Made by a program: the position numbers and the translations under genes
Assembly: GCA_036496265.1 (NCBI GenBank)
Contig: DASXLL010000088.1
Span: 1 to 19,166 of the forward strand
Reading direction: 5' to 3'
Source: CAYLLN01 sp036496265
GTDB taxonomy: Bacteria; Planctomycetota; Planctomycetia; Pirellulales; Pirellulaceae
DNA: 19,166 nucleotides
Part shown: one piece after another, positions 7,852 through 14,435 of the stretch
How the letters are laid out: each line of letters begins with the position of its first letter
Numbering within the stretch: the first letter of the stretch is position 1
The notes under the pieces: model-generated
Database searches by the model: none
Told to the model about the DNA's origin: nothing
What the model saw: only the letters and a program-made list of their open reading frames with translations

Positions 7852-9855
7852 ATGCGATCCCTCCTCATCCTGTTCGCGACAACTGCATCTCTCTCGCTCA
7901 GTGCGCAGCCACTCCCCGCTGAGCCCTCCGACCGCCAGGTCGCCGAATGGACAATCCTCCTCGGCGGCTCGGTCAAACTAGAAGGCCGCGAGGGCCGCAT
8001 CCGCGAGCTGACAAACCTCCCCGACGGCGATTTTTCGCTCGAACTTGTCGATCTCGTCGGCGCCAACATCCTGCCGCCGGACCTGAAGTGGCTCACCGGC
8101 CTTTCAAGGCTCAAAGTCCTCAATCTGCCCGGCCCCATGTGGAACCCCAGTTCCGGCGCGACCACCGAATACAGCCGCGATTTAAAATACATCGCCCACA
8201 TTCCAACGCTCGAAGAACTGACATTTAGCTACACGTACTTGGAATCCATGAAGTTCGTCGATTCCGGCCTCGAAGAAATCGCGCCGCTTGGCGGCACGCT
8301 GCGGGTCCTCAGTCTGGAAAACACCCAAGTCCGCGGTCGAAAACTCGAACCGTTTAAAAATCTTGAAGCCCTCGACCTCGTCTATTGCCCCATCGACGAC
8401 GAGGGCCTGAACCAGATGCGCGAGATGACGAAGCTGAAAAAACTGCTGCTGCGCGACGCAGTGATTAGCGACGACGGCCTGGCCAACCTCAGCGGCCTCA
8501 CCGAATTGCAACAGCTCGATCTGGGCGGCACTAAGATTACGGACCGCGGCATCGGAAAACTCCGCGGCCTCACCAAGCTCAAAAAACTGAGCCTGCAAGG
8601 CGCCGGCCTGACCGACGAAGGCATAACGGCTCTCGCCGACATGACCGCCCTGGAAGAGCTAAACCTCTATGGCACGAAGATCACGAACACCGCGGTGGAC
8701 ACACTGCGAGCATTCCCTCGACTGAAAAACGTTGATCTCCGCTATACCCACGCGACCCGCGCCGGCGTCGATCGCCTGGCCGCCGCCTTGCCAGCTGCCG
8801 AAATCGATTTTCTCGACTCATCAGTCCGAACGAATGTTCCCGCTGCGGCCCAGCGCGACGTAACCGGCAAATCCGACGCTGAAGTCGCGGCCTGGGTTCA
8901 GGCCATCGGTGGAACGGCGAAAATCGAAAGCAATCGACTCACCGAAATCTGGCTTACTACCACCAGCGTAACCGACGACCTGCTGCATAATCTCAGCGGC
9001 CTCAAAAATCTCCGCAGCCTGAACCTCTCCGCCACCGAAATCGGCGACTCCGGCTTGGCAAACATCGCGGCGCTATCGAGCCTGCTGGAACTCGACCTCA
9101 GCGGCACCCAAGTCTCCGACGGCGGCCTCGAAAGCCTGGCCAATCTTTCGTCACTCAAAAAACTAAAGCTTTCCCACACCCGGCTGAAAGGAACCGGCCT
9201 CAAGCACCTTAAAAACACCGCCCTTACCGAGCTAACTCTTTCCGATTCACCGATTAACGATCAGGCTCTGGCCGACATCGCCCAAATTGCGTCGTTACAT
9301 TCTCTCGGACTCGCCTACACCGACGTGACGAACGACGGCCTGCAATCCCTTCAATCGCTCTCCAACCTGACGCAACTCGACTTGGCCGGCACCGACGTCG
9401 GCGACAAGGGCCTCCCGCATGTGGCGAAGCTGACTGGCCTGACCAGTCTCCAGCTCAATTACACGCGAATCACCGACGCGTCGGCTGCAGAACTTGAAAA
9501 CCTTACCAACTTGCGAGATCTCGCCCTTATCCGCACACGCATCACCGACAAAACAATCTCGAGCCTCGCCAAACTGTCGCAACTGACGGACCTAAACCTC
9601 GATTACACCGACGTCACCGACAAAGGCTTCGCGGAGCTCGCCGCTCTCACACAATTGCAATATCTCAGTCTCGACAGCGCCAACCTCGGCGACCCCAGCG
9701 CCGAAATAATTGCCAACTTCAAACACCTGCGTAAACTCAACTTGTATCACACGTTTTTTACCGACAAAGGCTATCAAAAAATCAAAGCCGTCCTTCCCAA
9801 CTGCGAAATCACATTCGACCCCAAATCCAGCGACCCCAAACGCCGCCGCAGTTAA
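7852..9855 (+). CDS. Exported leucine-rich-repeat protein with two tandem LRR modules
   Basis: The 667-residue protein has a signal peptide (MRSLLILFATTASLSLSAQP) and is otherwise almost entirely 24-residue leucine-rich repeats of the form LTxLxxLDLxGTxITDxGLxxL, giving a solenoid probably used for protein binding in the periplasm or cell envelope. The architecture is doubled. A cap-like segment beginning SDRQVAEW, with GGSVKLEG after it, at residue 26 is echoed by SDAEVAAW, with GGTAKIES after it, at residue 341. Each half ends in a similar cap: ALPAAEIDF at about 312-320 and VLPNCEITF near the C terminus. This suggests an internal duplication of an ancestral module of about 310 residues. 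The short basic tail PKRRRS ends the protein. No ribosome-binding site is evident. A smaller LRR gene follows after 157 bp. The ligand is unknown. Confidence 0.9.
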   Translation: MRSLLILFATTASLSLSAQPLPAEPSDRQVAEWTILLGGSVKLEGREGRIRELTNLPDGDFSLELVDLVGANILPPDLKWLTGLSRLKVLNLPGPMWNPSSGATTEYSRDLKYIAHIPTLEELTFSYTYLESMKFVDSGLEEIAPLGGTLRVLSLENTQVRGRKLEPFKNLEALDLVYCPIDDEGLNQMREMTKLKKLLLRDAVISDDGLANLSGLTELQQLDLGGTKITDRGIGKLRGLTKLKKLSLQGAGLTDEGITALADMTALEELNLYGTKITNTAVDTLRAFPRLKNVDLRYTHATRAGVDRLAAALPAAEIDFLDSSVRTNVPAAAQRDVTGKSDAEVAAWVQAIGGTAKIESNRLTEIWLTTTSVTDDLLHNLSGLKNLRSLNLSATEIGDSGLANIAALSSLLELDLSGTQVSDGGLESLANLSSLKKLKLSHTRLKGTGLKHLKNTALTELTLSDSPINDQALADIAQIASLHSLGLAYTDVTNDGLQSLQSLSNLTQLDLAGTDVGDKGLPHVAKLTGLTSLQLNYTRITDASAAELENLTNLRDLALIRTRITDKTISSLAKLSQLTDLNLDYTDVTDKGFAELAALTQLQYLSLDSANLGDPSAEIIANFKHLRKLNLYHTFFTDKGYQKIKAVLPNCEITFDPKSSDPKRRRS

Positions 9856-9857
9856 AA

Positions 9858-9882
9858 GTAGGCCCCTTGCTCCGCAAGGGCC
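9858..9882 (+). repeat. REP element (GTAG plus hairpin), same family as those flanking the RAYT
   Basis: GTAG at 9858-9861 precedes GCCCCTTGC, loop TCC, then GCAAGGGCC, a stem with one bulged C. The 25 bases are identical to the elements at 17808 and 18605, which flank the transposase gene about 8 kb away. It begins two bases after the stop codon of the LRR gene. Confidence 0.85.
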
Positions 9883-9944
9883 TGCATACCGAATAAAGAT
9901 TGCGAGGATGGAACCATGTTTTTAAAAGCGTCACAAAAATCTAC

Positions 9945-10004
9945 GGAACGCTAATCAGCTCTAATTAACACTAATCAGTGGTGATTAGAGTTGATTAGTG
10001 TTCC
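9945..10004. repeat. GGAAC-ended palindromic element, copy 2
   Basis: The left arm starts GGAACGCTAATCAGCTCTAA. The right arm, read in reverse complement, starts GGAACACTAATCAACTCTAA, and the two match over nearly 30 bases with mostly G/A differences that would give G-T wobble pairs. It is related to the element at 1257-1339 in its GGAACACTAATC ends and CTAAT units. It ends eight bases before the start codon of the second LRR gene, just as copy 1 abuts the transporter start. Confidence 0.75.
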
Positions 10005-10012
10005 CCTCTCCA

Positions 10013-11107
10013 ATGCTCCACATACTCGCTTCATCCTCTTTTTGTCTCCTTCCGCTCCTGCTGGCCGCAGCCAGCGACTCGCCGGCCAACCTCCGCTCGC
10101 TGGGCGCACCGATTTCGACCAATAGCGCCGGCGACCTCATCGCCGTCGATCTCAGCCGCGCCTGGCTCACCGACGCCGACCTGCAAACGCTCGCCAAAAC
10201 TCCCACGCTCGAATCCATCAACCTCTCCTACACCAAAATCACCGACCTCGGTCTCGAGCACCTCGCCCCACTCAAAAATGTCAAAACGCTGAATCTCTAT
10301 TACGCCGAAGCGATTACCGACAACGGCATCGCCCACCTCAAGCATTGGAAAAACCTCGAATACCTCAATCTCCGCGGCACCAAAGTCACCAGCACGCTCT
10401 TCGAGCATATCTCCAAGATGAACAACCTCCGCTTTCTCGATGTCGGCAACAGCCGCGTCAACGACGACCTCTTCGAGCTCCTCGACGGCCTCCCCAAGTT
10501 GGAGCATCTCACCTTCGGCGGCAACAAAATGAGCGGCTCCGCGCTCGCGCTCCTCAAAACCTGCCCCTCGCTCAAAGAATTATCGGTTTCCGGCCAACAG
10601 CGCACCGACAGCGGCCTCTGGAGCGTCGCCGTCACCGATTTCAACCTTCCACACATAGCCGCCATCACCCAGCTCGAAGTCCTCGACCTCGGCGAAACCA
10701 ACGTTTCCGACCGCGGCCTCACCGAGCTTTCCAAGCTCTCCCATCTGCAAACGCTCGACCTGCGAGCCACGCGCGTCACCGCCAAGGGTCTCGCGGCTCT
10801 GATCGATCTGCCAAACCTAAAACATCTCAAGCTCTGGAAAGCCAAAGGCATCGACGACTCTGCCGTGCCCGTGATCCTAAAAATGGAAAAGCTCGAAGCC
10901 CTCGAACTCCCCGAAACAAACCTCACCGCCGCCGGCCTATCCCAACTCGCGGCCCACCCAAACCTCAAACACCTCTACATCGGCGGCCTAGACATCTCCC
11001 CAGAAAAGCTCGCCGACCTGCGCTCTAGCTTGCCCAACTGCCACATCACTTGGTGGGCCAAGCCCCAGATCGACTATCCCGACACCGGCCGCCGCTCCGG
11101 CAATTGA
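10013..11107 (+). CDS. Exported leucine-rich-repeat protein
   Basis: The 364-residue protein consists of a signal peptide (MLHILASSSFCLLPLLLAAA) followed by 24-residue LRRs such as TLESINLSYTKITDLGLEHL and QLEVLDLGETNVSDRGLTEL, and a C-terminal cap LRSSLPNCHITWW similar to the caps of the preceding LRR gene. It is likely a periplasmic or envelope protein-binding solenoid with an unknown partner. The ATG at 10013 was chosen over an in-frame GTG at 9998 because it lies outside the palindromic repeat and starts a clean signal peptide. It may be a paralogue of one module of the preceding protein. Its stop is three bases from the stop of the convergent lipoprotein gene. Confidence 0.88.
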   Translation: MLHILASSSFCLLPLLLAAASDSPANLRSLGAPISTNSAGDLIAVDLSRAWLTDADLQTLAKTPTLESINLSYTKITDLGLEHLAPLKNVKTLNLYYAEAITDNGIAHLKHWKNLEYLNLRGTKVTSTLFEHISKMNNLRFLDVGNSRVNDDLFELLDGLPKLEHLTFGGNKMSGSALALLKTCPSLKELSVSGQQRTDSGLWSVAVTDFNLPHIAAITQLEVLDLGETNVSDRGLTELSKLSHLQTLDLRATRVTAKGLAALIDLPNLKHLKLWKAKGIDDSAVPVILKMEKLEALELPETNLTAAGLSQLAAHPNLKHLYIGGLDISPEKLADLRSSLPNCHITWWAKPQIDYPDTGRRSGN

Positions 11108-11110
11108 TCG

Positions 11111-11647
11111 CTACTTCGACGTCAGCTCCAGCTTGATATCCCGCTTGCCGGCATCGGGAATCGATACAGACAGACCAGATGTCTCGAAGCCTGTGTACTT
11201 TTTCGGCACTCCGAATACATACCGCACCGGGTCGCCGCCATCAACGCTGCCCTTCGCCCCGGGCAACTTCTCCTCGACCGTCTTACTTACCTGAACCTTG
11301 TAATCACCCGGAATCGCCCCTTCCTTTTCCTCATAAGCTCGCAGCGAAAAGTGCCCGCTCGAATTGGTCACCGCATAAGCTCCTTTCGCTCCCGCTCCAA
11401 CCGGCGGCACCAGCACCACCTGCGCCCCATCCACCGGCTTACCATCCAGCGTCACCACTCCCATCGCCGGCACCGTCTTCGGCAAATTCCCACCGCCCGA
11501 ACCACATCCAGCCGCCGCCATTATCACAACGACGAACAGGACAGCCAGCCCAGCAGAAGCACGAAATCCGAAGCACGAAATCCGAAACAAGCACGAATCT
11601 CCAAAATTCAAATGACTGCAGAGAACTAAACACATCGTTTGAAACAT
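11111..11647 (-). CDS. Small lipoprotein with carboxypeptidase-regulatory-like domain
   Basis: The conserved part is a lipobox (VVVIMAAAGC) followed by a single beta-sandwich-like domain: GVVTLDGKPVDGAQVVLVPP, then an SSGHFSLRAY strand and GAIPGDYKVQVSK. This layout is typical of small planctomycete lipoproteins often found beside DUF1559 genes, and the domain resembles carboxypeptidase-regulatory or CNA-B-like folds. The start is uncertain. In-frame ATGs at 11647 and 11635 lie inside the repeat at 11556-11702, so the first 30 or so residues (including LFRISCFGFRA) would be repeat-derived, making an unusually long n-region before the lipobox. No better in-frame ATG, GTG or TTG lies closer, except an ATG just before AAAGC, which is too late. 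It follows the DUF1559 gene on the same strand. Confidence 0.75.
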   Translation of the reverse strand: MFQTMCLVLCSHLNFGDSCLFRISCFGFRASAGLAVLFVVVIMAAAGCGSGGGNLPKTVPAMGVVTLDGKPVDGAQVVLVPPVGAGAKGAYAVTNSSGHFSLRAYEEKEGAIPGDYKVQVSKTVEEKLPGAKGSVDGGDPVRYVFGVPKKYTGFETSGLSVSIPDAGKRDIKLELTSK

Positions 11648-11702
11648 TTGCCGCTTCGAATTTGAGATTTGTTTCGTGCTTCGAATTTCGGATTTCGAAT
11701 TT
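11556..11702. repeat. 147-bp imperfect inverted-repeat element
   Basis: The left arm (about 11556-11616) and the reverse complement of the right arm (about 11645-11702) share the run CGAAATCCGAA, an AAGCACGAAA block, CGAAACAA, AATCTC, AAATTC and CAAATG in the same order, with small gaps. The AT-rich loop is about 28 bp. Short motifs such as AAGCACGAAATCCG are also repeated directly within the left arm. It lies between the DUF1559 stop and the conserved part of the lipoprotein gene and looks like a MITE-like dispersed element. It carries no transposase. Confidence 0.7.
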
Positions 11703-11703
11703 A

Positions 11704-12810
11704 TTAATCCGGCGACCCGCTATCCCCACCATTTTTGCTCCCCAGCGCTCCCCACACCCCATACGGGCTGCCCGCGCCCCCCTCCGCCGGTGGCGCCACC
11801 GCGGCTAAATTGCCGCAGTCGATGTTGTTGCTGATAAACCGCGTGCTGCCATCGGCCATTGCGACCATCACGCCGCCCGGATGCTCGCTCGTCGCCGTCC
11901 AAATGCCGGGAAACAGGTGCGCCGAGATTGCACCGCTATTTCCGAACACGCAGATCGCCGAATTCGGCGGCAGAATGGTGCTCATGGCCGCAAAATAAGC
12001 GTTCCCCCCGGCCCAGCGATAGCCGGGTGCATCATCGGACGTGAACATCGTCGTCGTCGGATTGTATTGTTGACCACTGAACATCGCGCGGCAGCTGAGC
12101 GGCACATAATTCGCCGGATTGGCACTCGCATCGACCGCCACGCCGCCCTTATCGAACACCTTCGCCGGACGCTGCCGCTCGCCAAGTGCAATCGTGTTGC
12201 TCGTCCCGTCCACAATTTCCGCCAGTCGCGTGTAACTGTGCCGGCCAAAAACGCCGCGACTTTTAATCGGCAGCGTCTGGGCCGCCAGCGTCGCATTCGT
12301 CCGCTCATCGGGCATGATCTGCGACGCCGTGTAGTCGTCCCCATTGCAAAACGCATAGCTCGTATGGCCCCGCGTCGCTCGCCCCGGATTCGGATCCGAC
12401 TTGCCGTTATCGCTCGGGCATTGCAGGTGAATTGGGTCGAAAAGCGTCCACACATTGTCGGCAAACGGCTGAATCTGAATCGAATAGACTTGATCAAACA
12501 CGGCTTGCTGTTCCGTGAACGGCAACAGCGACGTCCACCCCGCGAGAACCAGGCAATGCGTCGGCCGTGCGCTGACATCGTTCAAAGCGCCTGATCCGCA
12601 CTGCCGCGACGGAAAAGTTTTGAACGTCGATTCATAGTTGTGACACGCCAGCACATTTTGCTTCAGCTTGTTGTTGCAGCTCGTCCGCCGCGCCGCTTCC
12701 CGTGCCGATTGTACTGCCGGCAGCAGCAGCGCAACCAACACGCCAATGATGGCGATCACCACCAGCAGCTCCACCAATGTAAATGCGCACCGCGGAGAAA
12801 TTCGGCGCAT
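11704..12810 (-). CDS. DUF1559 prepilin-like exported protein
   Basis: The N terminus CAFTLVELLVVIAIIGVLVA is the type IV prepilin/pseudopilin cleavage and transmembrane segment, followed by LLPAVQSAREAARR, typical of DUF1559 proteins, which are highly expanded in planctomycetes. The C-terminal H-X9-DG motif is present as H310 to D320-G321 (HPGGVMVAMADG). Length is 368 residues, normal for the family. The residue before the cleavage-site Phe is Ala9 rather than the usual Gly. The start at 12810 is supported by GAGGT a few bases upstream, and a sigma70-like promoter lies at 12863-12892. The protein is expected to be anchored in the inner membrane with a large exported domain; its function is not established. 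A lipoprotein gene follows on the same strand. Confidence 0.93.
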   Translation of the reverse strand: MRRISPRCAFTLVELLVVIAIIGVLVALLLPAVQSAREAARRTSCNNKLKQNVLACHNYESTFKTFPSRQCGSGALNDVSARPTHCLVLAGWTSLLPFTEQQAVFDQVYSIQIQPFADNVWTLFDPIHLQCPSDNGKSDPNPGRATRGHTSYAFCNGDDYTASQIMPDERTNATLAAQTLPIKSRGVFGRHSYTRLAEIVDGTSNTIALGERQRPAKVFDKGGVAVDASANPANYVPLSCRAMFSGQQYNPTTTMFTSDDAPGYRWAGGNAYFAAMSTILPPNSAICVFGNSGAISAHLFPGIWTATSEHPGGVMVAMADGSTRFISNNIDCGNLAAVAPPAEGGAGSPYGVWGALGSKNGGDSGSPD

Positions 12811-12862
12811 AAAAGCACCTCAGGCTGGAATCAATGAGACGGCTGATAAGACGAACGAGAAC

Positions 12863-12892
12863 ACAATAGACCGCACGTCACCAGCAAGTCAA
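12863..12892 (-). promoter_or_regulatory. Putative sigma70-type promoter for the DUF1559 gene
   Basis: On the minus strand TTGACT (-35, 12892-12887) and TATTGT (-10, 12868-12863) are separated by 18 bases. Transcription would start about 45 bases before the ATG at 12810. It lies in the 215-bp gap upstream of the DUF1559 gene, the only long gap in the window where no repeat was seen. Confidence 0.5.
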
Positions 12893-13025
12893 GGAAAAGA
12901 CTAGCGATTTATCGCCGGCCGGAGACTTACACTCCCGCCACCCGTTTCCCGCTCACGACGACGAAGGTACCACTTAATTCGCTCACATTCGAAATAATCA
13001 CGCGAATTCCACTTGCACGCATCTT

Positions 13026-14330
13026 TCAGACAATGTCGCTCAGCTTCTTATCGGCCGTCGGAAAGCGGCCGATCCGGGTGCCCACAACCTCTTCCGCCAG
13101 CGTCGCATAAAGATCGCCCACCGTGCCCGTGACCCGCGTATGCAGCCCCGTTTTCATGCCGCCCGCATGCCCCGCGGCAATCATCGCCAGCCCGGCGTTC
13201 TTATGCGAATTCGCCTCCGCATGCTCATGGACCATCAGCGCACAAGTGTGGTCCAGCAGCGTGCCGTTCCCCTCCGGAATCGATTTCAGCTTGCCAATCA
13301 AATAAGCAAACTCCTGAACGTGCCAGCGGTTGATGTCCCGCAAGTTCCGCTGCCCTTCCGGCGACTCCACCCGACCGTGCGTGTACTCATGATGCCGCTC
13401 ATACGTCAGCCCAAGCCACGGAAACCGCGACAGCCCCTGGCACTTCGTCAACATGTACGACGCCACACGCGTCTGCCGCGATGCCAACGCATGCACCAGC
13501 AAATCCGTCTGCAGCTTCGCGATCCGCGGCCAGTCTTTCAAATCGCCACCCTCCGGCGGCTGCTCGACAACCTGCGAATACTCCGGCGGCAGGCTCGCCA
13601 CCGATCTCTCCAAGCTCCGCACCGACGCCAAATACTCCTCCAGCCGCTGCTTATCCGTACTGCCCAGCGCGTCCTTCAGCGACTTCGCTTCCCCCGTCAC
13701 CGCGTCCAGAATGCTCTTCTTACGCTCAATCCAATATTGCTCCTTCGAGCCAAACAGCCGGTCGAACAGCCGATGTGGAATCATCTCCGGAGGCAGCGGC
13801 CGGTCGCGCCCCGCCCAACTCATATTCCGCTGAATGCTCTCTCCAAACGATTCCTGGCAAACGCCGATCTGCAAGCTGCGAAAACGACTGTCGTTGCCGA
13901 TTCTCTCGGCGATCGCCTGATCGATCGACGCGCCACCCGCCCCGCGGCCCGAAAACATCTCGCCCGCCACCAAACCGCTCATCGAGTTGTGATGCCCGTT
14001 CCCCGGCCCCGGCAGACGCGCCGCCGGATTATCCACGCCGCTCAAAATATGGATGTCATTGCGAAACCGCGCCAACGGCTGCAAGCACGGCGTCATTTCA
14101 AAATCGCGCCCGTCCTCGCGTGGAATCCAATACTTCTCGATGATCCCGTTGCCGTTGAACCAAAAGATAAACCGCGTCTCAATCGGCTGGCTGCCACTTT
14201 CAGCGGCATACGCGCTGCCGCTCGCATTGAATTGCGACTCAAACGCCGGCAGTCCAACGGTAATCGCCGCCCCGGACAAGCCGACGCCACGCAGAAATCC
14301 GCGACGCGAATAAGTTTGCTGAGAATTCAT
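13026..14330 (-). CDS. DUF1552 Tat-exported protein
   Basis: The 434-residue protein begins with a twin-arginine signal (YSRRGFLRGVGLSGAAITVG) and continues with the DUF1552 layout: RFIFWFNGNGIIEKYWIP, a PGPGNGHHNSMSGLVAGEMF segment, SIDQAIAERIG and, late, LDHTCALMVHEHAEANSHKN. DUF1552 proteins belong to a group resembling DUF1501/alkaline-phosphatase-like exported proteins; no activity is established. The start at 14330 was chosen because GGAGG at 14344-14340 precedes it with a 9-base spacer; an ATG seven codons upstream lacks this. It is downstream of the DUF1592-type gene in the same direction, the usual pairing, with two hairpins between them. Confidence 0.92.
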   Translation of the reverse strand: MNSQQTYSRRGFLRGVGLSGAAITVGLPAFESQFNASGSAYAAESGSQPIETRFIFWFNGNGIIEKYWIPREDGRDFEMTPCLQPLARFRNDIHILSGVDNPAARLPGPGNGHHNSMSGLVAGEMFSGRGAGGASIDQAIAERIGNDSRFRSLQIGVCQESFGESIQRNMSWAGRDRPLPPEMIPHRLFDRLFGSKEQYWIERKKSILDAVTGEAKSLKDALGSTDKQRLEEYLASVRSLERSVASLPPEYSQVVEQPPEGGDLKDWPRIAKLQTDLLVHALASRQTRVASYMLTKCQGLSRFPWLGLTYERHHEYTHGRVESPEGQRNLRDINRWHVQEFAYLIGKLKSIPEGNGTLLDHTCALMVHEHAEANSHKNAGLAMIAAGHAGGMKTGLHTRVTGTVGDLYATLAEEVVGTRIGRFPTADKKLSDIV

Positions 14331-14350
14331 AGTCCACGGCCTCCAACCCA

Positions 14351-14435
14351 ATAGCCGGGACCAAACTTGGTCCCGGAGCGCTACGAATAAATTGTCTACT
14401 GCCAGTTCTCCGGGAGCAGGTTTGCTCCCGGCTAG
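14351..14435. repeat. Inverted pair of NTAG hairpins between the DUF1592 and DUF1552 genes
   Basis: Hairpin A reads on the plus strand ATAG (14351-14354), then CCGGGACCAA, loop AC, TTGGTCCCGG (ending 14376). Hairpin B reads on the minus strand CTAG (14435-14432), then CCGGGAGCA, loop AACC, TGCTCCCGG (ending 14410). The stems match except for a compensatory C-G to G-C swap. The TAG of hairpin B is the stop codon of the DUF1592-type gene. They could attenuate transcription or stabilise mRNA between the two cistrons, and their facing arrangement resembles a REP pair (BIME). Confidence 0.7.

Noticed and set aside
13140..14354. 404-codon open frame on the plus strand
   Set aside because: It is antisense to the DUF1552 gene, very rich in Arg, Pro and His, and has no recognisable motif; the skewed composition explains such shadow frames. 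The same applies to 3498-4457, 11881-12594 and 15380-16237.
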